Shown piece by piece: positions 1 to 10,000 of a stretch of 64,000 bases of DNA. The DNA is taken from the NCBI GenBank assembly GCA_030068145.1, contig JAPJBO010000025.1, positions 288,501 through 352,500 of the forward strand, written 5' to 3'. The notes beneath the pieces are model-generated. The model worked only from the letters and a program-made list of their open reading frames with translations. It was not told the origin of the DNA and searched no databases. Numbering within the stretch: the stretch's first letter is position 1; each line of letters opens with the position of its first letter. Both the position numbers and the translations under genes were made by a program. The DNA is from Diplonema papillatum (taxonomy: Eukaryota > Euglenozoa > Diplonemea > Diplonemida > Diplonemidae).

Positions 1-884
1 CCACTCCCCCCCACTCCCCGTTTTTCCCCCTTTTTAGGTTAAGCTGTTTTTTGAGGGCTTATTTGTACGCTATTACAGGCAGGTACGTTCATTACCACTA
101 TAGTACTACTACACAGTGAAGGTGGTAAAACTTTGAAATCGGTCTATAAGATTTTTTTTTTTCCCCTCAAAAACTCAAACCGGTTTATTCGGTTTGTCAA
201 ACCGATAAACCGGTATTTTAAAGTCCCCTGTTTTTTTTCCTGCATCGTTCCCACGCTTTTTTTTCTCTTTCGGAAGCAGTGCCAAAACCCTGCGAGGGGG
301 AGTAGTCGAGCCGTACCTGCGTACAGGGTTAACTATCCTGGAAAGCTGCACTTTCTTCGTGTAGTAGGGTGTCTTGTGGATGTGCATGGATAAAACAGGG
401 GAGATCTCATTCTCTTGCATCGGGCCGTACCTACCGTTAACCGCAATAGGTCTCCTAGGCTAGAAGCCTCTGGCCGACAGAACAATGTAGGTAACAAAAG
501 CGGAACGTGCCAGCGATGAAGAGAGAGGCACGCCATCTTTTCTCGCTATTGCCAAAAAGGAGGAGAGCCCGCGAAACAACGTGTCAACACACGCCTGCCA
601 GGCGGTCTCGTCCGTCGGTCAGAACGCCCCCGGCTGCGCCACCATCGGTGCAACAATCATCTTTGACTGGGCCGCGGATTGCTCCGCGCCCACGGCGCAA
701 CGACTTACGCCCGCCGTAGTAGTACGGGACAGTAGTGGGGCGACCGGATACTCCTCGGAGAGATGGTCCCTGCACTCTAACTCGTCTCTTTCTCTCTCTC
801 TCTCTCTTTCTCAGTCAGGGGTTTCCGGAGCCACCGCACCACTGGCTGGAAGGGTGGGGGGGGGGTTTCACTGTTCGTTGCTGT
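1..884. other. Left edge, no gene recognised
   Basis: 176-214 is an imperfect palindrome (AACCGGTTTATTCGGTTTG, TCA, AACCGATAAACCGG). A CT microsatellite runs at about 781-813. Several short frames overlap on both strands without recognisable domains. Confidence 0.5.
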
Positions 885-1163
885 ACCATATGAGACGATG
901 CCAAACCCCCCCCCCCCCCCCCTCCCCTTCGCACTAATAAAATACTTTCGACGTCACCCCTTACTGGCCCCGAAACCCCATCTGGGACCACTTGTGGGCC
1001 TTCTGAGGCCCCTTTACCTTCACTTAACCCGCCAAAAACCGTTTAGGGCCCGTTTTGGGCCGCACAGACAGTGTTTCGGTGCCGGCATACAGGATGGGAT
1101 GACGTCAAAAACTGTTTTATTAGTGCAAAGGGGAGGGGGGGGGTTTTTGGCATCTTATCATAT
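885..1163. mobile_element. MITE with ~65-bp terminal inverted repeats
   Basis: The left end CATATGAGACGATGCCAAAC, C tract, CTTCGCACTAATAAAATACT, TTCGACGTCA is inverse to the right end TGACGTCAAAAACTGTTTTA, TTAGTGCAAAGGGGAGGGGG, TTTTTGGCATCTTATCATAT. The core is ACTGGCCCCGAAACC..GGGCCTTCTGAGGCCCC..CCGTTTAGGGCCCGTTTTGG. Partial copies are at 2818-3019 (left inverted repeat missing) and 14192-14412 (inverted). No coding capacity. Confidence 0.8.
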
Positions 1164-1319
1164 GCCGCTGCGTCTGGACGTGCCAGCAGTCGTCGGTTCA
1201 CAGGAAGAAGGCAGTTAGCGCGCTGTTTCGATCGAGCCGCTGGTACATCACCCCCTTGCAGACAGAGAGGGGTACGGGGGAACAGGCCCTCAACAAAGGC
1301 AACCGTCGCTCCTCACACA

Positions 1320-1440
1320 CAAGGATGAATGTCTTGAGGGGTCACAGAACAACCCCGCTACTTGTCGCAAGTCAGAAAGGGTACGTGAGCCTCGTGAGGG
1401 CGTTGCTTGCGGCCAAAACCTACACCCGCGCCAACGCGTG
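1320..1440 (+). pseudogene. Possible single ankyrin-repeat remnant
   Basis: Frame 1256-1441 ends GHRTTPLLVASQKGYVSLVR then ALLAAKTYTRANA, close to the ankyrin consensus (TPLH.A...GH..VV..LL..GA). Only one repeat is visible and the upstream sequence is unrelated. It could be chance or a captured exon. Confidence 0.35.
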
Positions 1441-1624
1441 ATGGGAACACTTCACTCATTCTCGCATGAAGCGGTTGTAAAAGAGCTTTATGGGGGCACA
1501 TGCCAGCGTCCATTTCGCAACACGACGGAGCGAACCCAGATACGTGCCAGAAACGCAGGATGTCGAGGCCATTCAACGAACAGCTTCACGCCTACCTACC
1601 TCCGACCCCTGATGTTCCTTCGCG

Positions 1625-1775
1625 TTATCGCGCGATTAAAAACCTGGGCGAATGCCGTATTGCGGACAATCCCATATTATCGCACGCCGACTGTTGCGAT
1701 TTGTTTTTTTTTTTTTGTGCGATGATGCGATTATTATTATCGCATGCGAATCGTTTGACCACTATGACTAGGCCG
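1625..1775. repeat. hAT-type terminal repeat with GCGATAAT-like words
   Basis: CGCGTTATCGCGCGATTAAA, CCATATTATCGCACGCCGAC, GTGCGATGATGCGATTATTA, TTATCGCATGCGAATCGTTT, GACCACTATGACTAGG. It is the same end type as 29255-29375. No partner end was found nearby. Confidence 0.55.
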
Positions 1776-2545
1776 GCCGGCGGCGCTGGCCTCGAACCGA
1801 AGCACGCCCGAAGAGCTAATGCTCAACTACTCTGCTTTTGCGGCACTCTCCCGGCCTTCGACCGCTACCCCCCCCCCCCCCCCCCCCTTTTTTGTATTTC
1901 TTCTGTTTTTTTTTCTTCCTGAACACGGGATGTCGTTCCTTTCTTCTTCTTCCCCCCCTTCATTTTTTGCTTTTTTTTTTTTTGTCAGTTCACGTTCTTT
2001 GTTGCCTTATTCTGCCTTTTTTTTTTTTGTGGTTGTTTTGCTGCATTTTCTTAGCGAGTTCTCACTTCTCCCCGTTTTTGCGTTTATGGTGTGAACGTCC
2101 ACACGCCGCGCTGTAAGGGGGAGTGCCAATCCGAGAGGACGCTGGCATCTACCACTACTGGTTCCAGACTGGAGGTCCTATTAACATGCAATGTGAATAG
2201 CCTCTATTCGAGCCAACCCGGCTTTTCTTGCAACAATTATCATTGAATTAGGGCTTACGCTCCACGTGTGGAACGTGTGGACTTCCACACTTTAAATCTT
2301 TTCGGGTTTTATTTCCCCACGTGTGCTTCCACGTGTGGATCCACAGGTACCACATGTGGATTTTGGTTTATTTCTTCCCCCACATGTGCTTGCCACAGGT
2401 TGGTCCACATGCAGGGGAGTCTAGGCCCACAAGTCGCCAAGGGCGGCAGCCAGTCGCTAGTGAGGCTATTTCTTTTGCCCGCCGCACATGGGGGGGATAG
2501 GTTTTTTTTCCCCTCGAGCCTTGGGGCAGCAGTCAATTGTGAGAC
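1776..2545. other. Pyrimidine tract region and CACGTG/CACATGTG cluster
   Basis: 1869-2090 is almost pure T/C. 2255-2430 is rich in CCACGTGTGG and CCACATGTGG palindromes spaced 15-35 bp apart. No gene is recognised. Confidence 0.5.
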
Positions 2546-2820
2546 TGGCAGGTGAGCAGCGTCACCCTAGCGAGCTCTCGGATCAAGCTGCGTCTGATGC
2601 AGCTGTTGTATGGATCGCCTACATACACTCAGCCGCGCGTGCCTTCATTGCGAAGGTTACTGCTGCGGCCTTCTGGGTGGCAGCTGTGTCAGGTCAAGTA
2701 GCGAGATCTGGGGCCCTGTGATGGCTGAGTGCACACCAAAGCAGGGCTGCATCCTCGTGTTGTAGCCGTGTTGTGTATAAGGTTTCGTGAGGGCCTGGTC
2801 AACCACCTCATCACTGTAGC
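2546..2820 (+). repeat. First copy of the ~300-bp dispersed repeat (see 48155-48460)
   Basis: The same sequence as 48170-48455 with scattered substitutions. The frame reads SELSDQAASDAAVVWIAYIH and SAARAFIAKVTAAAFWVAAV, then stops after SGAL. It ends exactly where the partial MITE at 2818 begins. Confidence 0.7.
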
Positions 2821-3019
2821 ACCCCTTACTGGCCCCGACACCCACTTGTGGGCCTTCTGAGGCCCCTTTACCTCCACTTAACCCGCCAAAAACCGTTTAG
2901 GGCCCGTTTTCGGCCGCACAGACAGGTTTTCGGGGCCGGCATACAGTATAGGATGACGTCAAAAAATGTTTTATTAGTGCAAAGGGGAGGGGGGGGGTTT
3001 TTGGCATCTTATCATATAC
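2818..3019. mobile_element. Partial MITE, lacks left inverted repeat
   Basis: CACCCCTTACTGGCCCCGAC..GGCATCTTATCATAT matches 953-1161. The core differs by a deletion in the CCATCTGGGACC area. Confidence 0.75.
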
Positions 3020-3039
3020 CACTACTGGTTTGTCCTATC

Positions 3040-3300
3040 TTTGGGGTGTGAGAGTGCCGCCGCGTTGGTCTATCATGAATAGGAAGTCGGCATGTGCGAA
3101 AAGATGCAGCGGAAACGAGCGCGCCTGCTCGTCTTGTCGGACGTTGAATCAGACTCGTCAGATCACCCAGCCCCGTTTACACCACACGTACTCGATCTTG
3201 ATGACGCAATGGCAGGCGATGGTTATGTCATCAAGTAATCTAGCCCGTGAGAAAAGTGCATGCTGATCCATGTGGTCCACGCACTCAAAAGTTCCCAGTC
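3040..3300 (+). pseudogene. 3' end fragment of a non-LTR element
   Basis: One frame reads RKRARLLVLSDVESDSSDHP then FTPHVLDLDDAMAGDGYVIK and stop. It is similar to the end of the 8.2-12.1 kb element (KRALLPALVLADSVLES and MLDLDDAIAGDDVIR). The non-coding tail GTGCATG(C/T)T(G/A)ATCCA(T/C)GTGG is shared too. This comparison reveals the frameshift in the longer copy. Confidence 0.65.
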
Positions 3301-3349
3301 TTAACCCCTTAGACCTCCACAGGGGTCGTTAAATAGCCCATTTCTTAGA

Positions 3350-4091
3350 TACCTACCCCCCCCCCCCGTGTTTAAGATCGCGTTTTTCCGTGTTTAAGAT
3401 CGCCCCCCAAAAAAACCGATCTTATACACGGGGGGGGAGCGCGCGATCTTAAACACGGGGGGTGGTAGGTATGCCGGAAAGTTGGGATAGGTGTGTCGAA
3501 AACAGCTTTCAAGGGCGGGGATGAAAAAATATAGAGGACTAACCGTACGGGACACACTTAAGTCGGGTATACGACTAAGGTCACCCGGAGACTCTGAAAT
3601 CCCGGATTCTCAAGCGAACGATAACTCTAAAAAGGAATCTCAAGCAAGCTGTCTGACTCTTAACAAAGAGCTTAGACGACTTCGCATCACGCAATGCCGC
3701 AGTTATGAAGTGTGTTTGCGAAAGGGTGCGCTTTCAGGAGCCAAGCGACAAGGCAGCAGAGTGGGCAACCTGGCTGAAGCATGAGTTAAAGTCTAGCCCG
3801 ATACAGTAAAGCTTTCCCCCCCGAATCCCCTCACACTGTCACACCACACACAAAGCTGAACCTCACAAGCACAAAACGTCGAAAGGCACCAATCTGTACG
3901 CCCATACTGGATCGTCGGAAACACAAAGAGCTTTGCGCTAGCTTTGTAAAACCGTGGGGAACAGTATCTTTGGCACCCGCACGTGTTGCTTGCAACCATT
4001 CAAAAAACCCCTGCTTCGAGTCCAGGACTCACAGGCCCATTCGGAAACCAACCATAGCTTCCACCTCCGCCTCCACACAAAACCCGCCACA
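3350..4091. other. Palindromic GATCTTA element, dispersed repeat and region upstream of copy 1
   Basis: 3360-3475 has CCGTGTTTAAGATCG repeats inverted to CGATCTTA(T/A)ACACGGGG. 3560-3660 resembles 7635-7700. 3850-3940 (CTGAACCTCACAAGCACAAA..GTCGAAAG.CACCAATCTGTACG) resembles 17580-17655. The 5' UTR of copy 1 follows. Confidence 0.5.
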
Positions 4092-7000
4092 ATGTTCGCC
4101 ATCCGTGCCGCTGCGAGAGCCACGATCGCTGTTGCGCCTGTGGCTGCTGTTCAGCTCCGAGCAGCCAGCAAGGCAGCAGTGAAGAAGGTGTCACCGAAGA
4201 AGAAGGTTTCGGCCAAGAAGGTGGCACCGAAGAAGAAGGTTTCGGCCAAGAAGGTGGCACCGAAGAAGACAGCTGTGAGGAAGGCAGCCAAGAAGGCGAT
4301 TGTAGCGAAGAGGGCAGCAGCGAAGGTGGCCAAGGCTGCGAAGAAGGCGGCAGCGAAGAAGGCCAAGGCTGCGAAGGTTGCAAAGAAGGCTGCGGCAAAG
4401 AAGGCCAAGATTGCGAAGAAGGCTGCGGCAAAGAAGGCCAAGGTTGCGAAGAAGCAGGCAGCATCGGCGAAGAAGGCAGAAGCAAAGAAGGCCAAGGCCG
4501 CAAAGAAGAAGGCCGCAGTGCTGAAGAAGAAGGCCGCAGCTGCGAAGAAGGCAGCGGCTAAGAAGGCGAAGCTTGCGAAGTTGAAGGCGAAGAAGGCCGC
4601 TTCTCCTGCTAAGAAGAGGGCAGCACTTGCCAGAAAGAGAGCTGCGGCGAAGAAGAACAAACTGGCCGCGCAGAAGAAGGCAGCGGCTTTGAGAAAGAAG
4701 GCAGCGTTGGCGAAGAGGAAGGCAGCCGTGCAGGCGAAGAAGGCGAAGCTGGCAGCCAAGAGAAAGGCTGTTGCGGACAAGAAGAAGGCCATCAGGGCTG
4801 CAGGTGCTTCCAACCCGTACAGCCTGTTCATTGCCAAGACCACGAAAGGCAGCAAGGGCACAGCCAACTTGAAGGATGTCGCTGCGAAGTGGAAGGTATG
4901 GCCGCTGCTCATGCTCCACCATAGGGTTCACGAATCCGACAAAACGGGCTTAAACTTCGGATGTGCAGCGTGTTTTGATAGTTGATCAGACAAGATGGTT
5001 GATCACTCGGACACCTGAAGTCAGCTCTCCATTCATCCCGCGTCGCCAGTCCTGCCTACTAGAAAGGGCTCGCTCAAAACCAGGATTCTACATCGGGGTT
5101 CAGTGATCCGAGCTCACGCCCATTTAAAGTTTGAGAACAGGTCGAGGAAGCGATTTACCCAGTGCCCCCAATAATTTGCTTTACCTGGCGTAACTCCTGT
5201 TCTCGTTCTAGCTATCCTGAGGGAAACTTCGGAGTGAACCAGCTACTAGATGGTTCGATGGGTCTTTCGCCCCTATACCCAGCTTTTGACGAGCGATTTG
5301 CACGTCGACGCCGCAACGGACCTCCACCAGGGTTTCCCCTGCCTTCGTCCTATGCAGGCATAGTTCACCATCTTTCGGGTCCCAACCAGTGTACTTAACC
5401 TCAAATCCCTTTCCAGTAAATCAGGATCGGGCTGTGCTGCGTCCTCAAGGATTGGCACATCTGCGGCTTGTGGGTTTGACACCCTAAGCCTCGCACACGT
5501 GTTGGACTTCTTGGTCCGTGTTTCAAGACGGGTAGTAGAAGATCACTGTAACTGGCATGAGCCTGCGAGCGTTCAAGCACGTCAGGCCAGCGGGAGCAAG
5601 GACGTTGTCCGAAGACGCCGACACTTACCCTTCGCTGACGATGCCGCGGGTCACCTCCTCAACTCGTTTCTATCCTGGTCGATCCGAGCAAAGCTGAGGC
5701 AGCCGGCAACCCGTCTCGCAACGTAGTTCCACAAGGTGAAGTGACCCATCCACCCAAAACGAGCGGCGCCTTTCTCAAGAGTTTCGTCGGCGAATCGCAA
5801 CGCGTTAGGGGACCCTCACAAGGTTTCACGACGGAGTGACCCGTCTACCCGAAACGAGCTGCGACCTCTCACTGCTTTCAACTCTTTCAACACCCCCCTG
5901 TCCCCACGCCTCTACACGGTGAGGTCTCCGCTCACCAGAAGCTAAAGTAAGAGATAGAGGGTGTGCTCGAGTCACACCCGAGCACACCCTCTCGGGCAAA
6001 TGCTAAAATGTGCGGCAATAAGAGCTCGTCACTCGCACAACCGCGGCTGATACAAAACTAATGATGGTGATGATGATGTGAAGAGAGAGTTGTTTTCGTT
6101 GAACGCAGTGCCTGATCGTTTTTTACGTAAAGCTGGATTCAGGACGCAAGTAAAAACGCCACGGTTTGCGGCGACGAGCTTCTCATTTCCTCCAACATTT
6201 CATGTTTGGTAAAAATAAAATGAGGCTAGACTCCACCGTGTACGGTCAACCGGAGACGTTTAAAACACCGACCTAGGGTCGGAATAACGCCAGGAACCCC
6301 TTTGGATGACCAATTCCACGCAATCACAAACAGAGCATGCCGGCACCGCAGAAGGCGCAGTACGTCGCTGAAGCCAAGAGGAACGCCGCCCAGAGGCAGA
6401 AGGTCAAGGCGAGCTTCAAGAAGGTGCGCCCCCCCGCCTGTATTTTCTTGTGTTAACAATGCATTGTTGGTACTAAAAAATTAGTAGGTTGGCAGCGTAC
6501 TACATGAAACTTACCAAAAAGCAGGTGAGTTCCACTGGTGCGCACAAACAAATTCTTCAGTTACAATCGCAACGCATTTTCATTGCGAAAATCTTCAGTT
6601 ACAGTCGCGATTGTAGGCCTACGCATTTTCACTACAAGAATCCTCAGTTACAACCGTAAGGCATTTCATTACAAAATCTTCACTTACAATCGCAACGCAT
6701 TTTCATTGCGAAAATCTTCAGTTACAGTCGCGATTGTCATTTTCACTGCAAGAATCCTCAGTTACAATCGTAAGGCATTTCATTACAAAATCTAGTTACA
6801 ATCGCAACGCATTTCCATTACGAAAATCTTCAGTTACAGTCAGCTTTGGACGAGCGATTTGCACGTCAACACCACAACGGACCTCCACCAGGGTTTCCCC
6901 CGGCTTCGTCCTATGCAGGCATAGTTCACCATCTTTCGCCAACCAGTGTACTTAATCTCAAATCCCTTTCCAGTAAATCAGGATCGGGCTGTGCTGCGTC

Positions 7001-10000
7001 CTCAAGGATTGGCACATCTCCCTTTCAGTGCGGCTTGTGGGTTTGACACCCTACGCCTCGCACACGTGTTAGACTCCTTGGTCCGTGTTTCAGCAATTGT
7101 TTGGATCAGCATGCAACGAATCGGGGGCGATTTTCACACCCTCGGAGCTTCTCCGCGGCCGAACCGACCGGGAAAATGACTGGGCTGCTCCGTGTTGTGA
7201 GTGTGTTTGCACGTTTTCAAGCTCAAGAATCAGTTTCACAAGGAAAGAAATTGGCGACACTTTGCAGGTTTTCGGAAATTCTCTGAGTACAAATGGTCAC
7301 CCACACACTGGAAAACCCCCCAGAAACATAAGAAACCCAAGCACTACTCTACGAGAAAATACATAAAAACGCGGACAACAGACCGGTACGGGCTACAAGG
7401 CAACCCCTGCTCAACTTGTAGAAGTGCTCGCCTGCCTTGATGGCACTTGCACCTTAAAGAACTCAATGCTCAACTTGTAGAACGTGGGGGGCCCAAGATT
7501 ACACTCCACGAAGGAATGTACTTGGTGTCGGTCACAAATAGTCCCGGATATGGCTAGCCATAACCCATAACGAAAGCATGCACTAAATATACAACCCGTA
7601 ACCATAGAGCCCTTTCTTGCTCTAAGAGAACCCATTCATGAACGGTCACACGGAGACCCTAAAACCCCGGAATTTCAAGCGAACTTTAACTCTAAAAATA
7701 GCCTGACGCCGGACGCCGGGCCCGGTTGATCCTTATTTAGGCCCATGGTTGTGACCGGCGGGCCAAAAACGCTCTTTAGACGCCGGTGTTGATGGTGCAA
7801 CGGTACAGTGACGGTAGCGTTCCGGTAGCGCTCACAGTTTCACTGAGGGAGTTGATGCACAACAACAAGAATTTTGGGTCGCCGGCGGCGCGGTTATCTC
7901 TTCGCACGTGATGTGTCATGCTTTCGTCTCTTTTTCGATAGGAGAACTTCACACAACCTTCAGGGTGTGGTTGGTTCAAAGAAACAGTCAAGTTTGCGTG
8001 AGAATAGCGATAGAGCCCCGATCCGCCTTGGCTGTCGACCGTAGACACAAAGCACAGTTCCTTGAAAACTCGAAACAGTCGACAAAGTAAATACTTGCAC
8101 ACAACGCAGTGGACCTGGTGTCGGTCACAAAAAGCTAAATACGAAGATACACGGATACGCAACCACACGTGACAGTAAACAATAAGCGACCACAAAAGGA
8201 ATGAAAACACACTGCCCAGACCCTGCTCTAGCAGCACAAAGGAAAACCCCCCTTCCCCCGCTGCTTAACACCGGAGGAACGCATCTGCAGCTACCTTGCG
8301 CAACGGCGCGGGCCGGAGGCAGTTCCGCATGAGGTATCCCGTTGCTGGCAGAACAGCAGGCGGCTGGCACAGGCGTGCATGAAAGATGGCCAAGGGACAG
8401 AAGGATTCCCGGATCATGAGGAGGCGAAGCAGCTTCTCACGGCATTGCGGGAAGAGACGAGCAGGCTCGGAAAGGAAGGATCGGCGGCCAGGTTTACGAA
8501 ATACCGAGACAAGCTGAACGAGAGGGCTGATGCGAGCAGACGATGTCTGACAACCATCTGCGCCGGACGCGCTGAGCCGTCGGGGGTGTTGCGAAAGGGG
8601 GCGGGAGTGACTGCAAATGTTGACGAGATGGACGAGGTGCTGAACACTGCGTGGGACCCTATCCTGCGTAAGTACAAGGACGGGCCAGAGCCGGAGTACG
8701 AGCCGTTTCGGGATCGGTTCCGGGATCACATCGGCCCACATATGATGGAAGCCGGAACAATCACGGGGGAGGAGCTGCGAATTCTGCTGAGGAAGAAGCC
8801 GAAGAAAAGCGCGTCAGGGGTGGATGGCTGGCGTATGGCTGAACTGCGGGAGTTGCCGCTCCCCCTGCTGAATGCACTTGCGGACGTCATGAACCTGGTC
8901 GAAGCAACTGGAGACTGGCCGGCAAGCATGACAACTGCGCTGGTGTCGATGGTGCCGAAGGATGAGAGTCAAGACCCGCTGCACACAAGACCGATAACCG
9001 TCACATCCGCCGTGTACCGCTTATGGGCCTGCCGCAGGCTGGCGGACATAGTTCTGTGGCAAGAGGAATGGATCGAAGAAGGACAGAAAGGCTTTCGACC
9101 GGGTCACCGGATCGAGGACGTCTTGATGGAAATTGGGCTCGAGATGGAGGACGCCTTGTTAGACGGGGAGCCGCTCTACGGTGTGGCGCTGGACTTCCGG
9201 AAATGCTTCGACATGGTCCCGCGAGAGATAGTACTGCGCTTAGCCGAGGACTTAGGATTGCACAATCGGGTTCTCAAGCCGCTGAGGGCTATCTACAGAC
9301 TGCTCGCGAGACGCTTCAAGCTACCATTAGGGGTGGGCAGGGAGTTCAGTGTGACCAACGGTATCCTTCAAGGGTGCCCTGTATCCGTCATACTCATCAA
9401 TGCCCTGCTGTCGGTAGTGATGAAAGCGGTCAAGAAAGAAGCGGAGGGTGTGAGTCCAAAGTCATACGCGGACGACGCCACACTGCTGTCCAGGCTGTCG
9501 GAGGCCGCCCTGCAAAAGGGAGTGGACGTAGTAGACGAGTTCTGCACACTCACCGGGATGGAGCTAAACCTCCAGAAGACGGTCGCGTTCTCGACGAGAC
9601 GTAGGCATCAGTCGACTCTCAAACTCCGCAGCGTGGATGCGCTGCTGCGGTTTAGCAAATCCGTCAAGTGCCTCGGGGTCCTAGTCTCGACGGCGAAGAA
9701 TAGGACGGAAAGGTCCGACTCGGAGAGGGTGGAGAAGGCGGCTGCCCTGGCGGAAGGCCTCCGCCATGCGCCGTTCCGGTACGAAAAGCGGGTCCGGATT
9801 GTGCAGTCGAATGTGCTACCGGCGGCGCTGTCAGGCTGCTCTTTCGCGCCGGTATCGAAGGTGGCGATGAAACGGCTGACGACGTCGGTGATGGGACTGA
9901 TCTGGGGTGGATCCAACCCGAAGCGCGCGAGGGAGATGGTCCTAAACTTTCAGGAGAAGGGCCACCTGACGGATCCCGGTACATGCCTAGCATATAGGGT

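Noticed and set aside
1819..2116. Phe/Ser/Leu-rich ORFs that look like membrane proteins
   Set aside because: They translate a pure T/C tract; there is no complexity beyond poly-pyrimidine.
4151..4912. Long antisense ORFs (Ala/Phe- or Leu/Ser-rich) opposite every exon 1, and alternative plus frames rich in Glu/Gly/Ser
   Set aside because: They are shadows of the AAG/GCN-rich Lys/Ala coding region. Only the plus frame has a presequence, correct splice phase and HMG-like modules.
4896..4985. Unspliced read-through end of exon 1 (short stop after GTATGG, and equivalents in the other copies)
   Set aside because: The tails differ between copies and are not protein-like. Splicing to exons 2 and 3 restores a conserved module in all eight.
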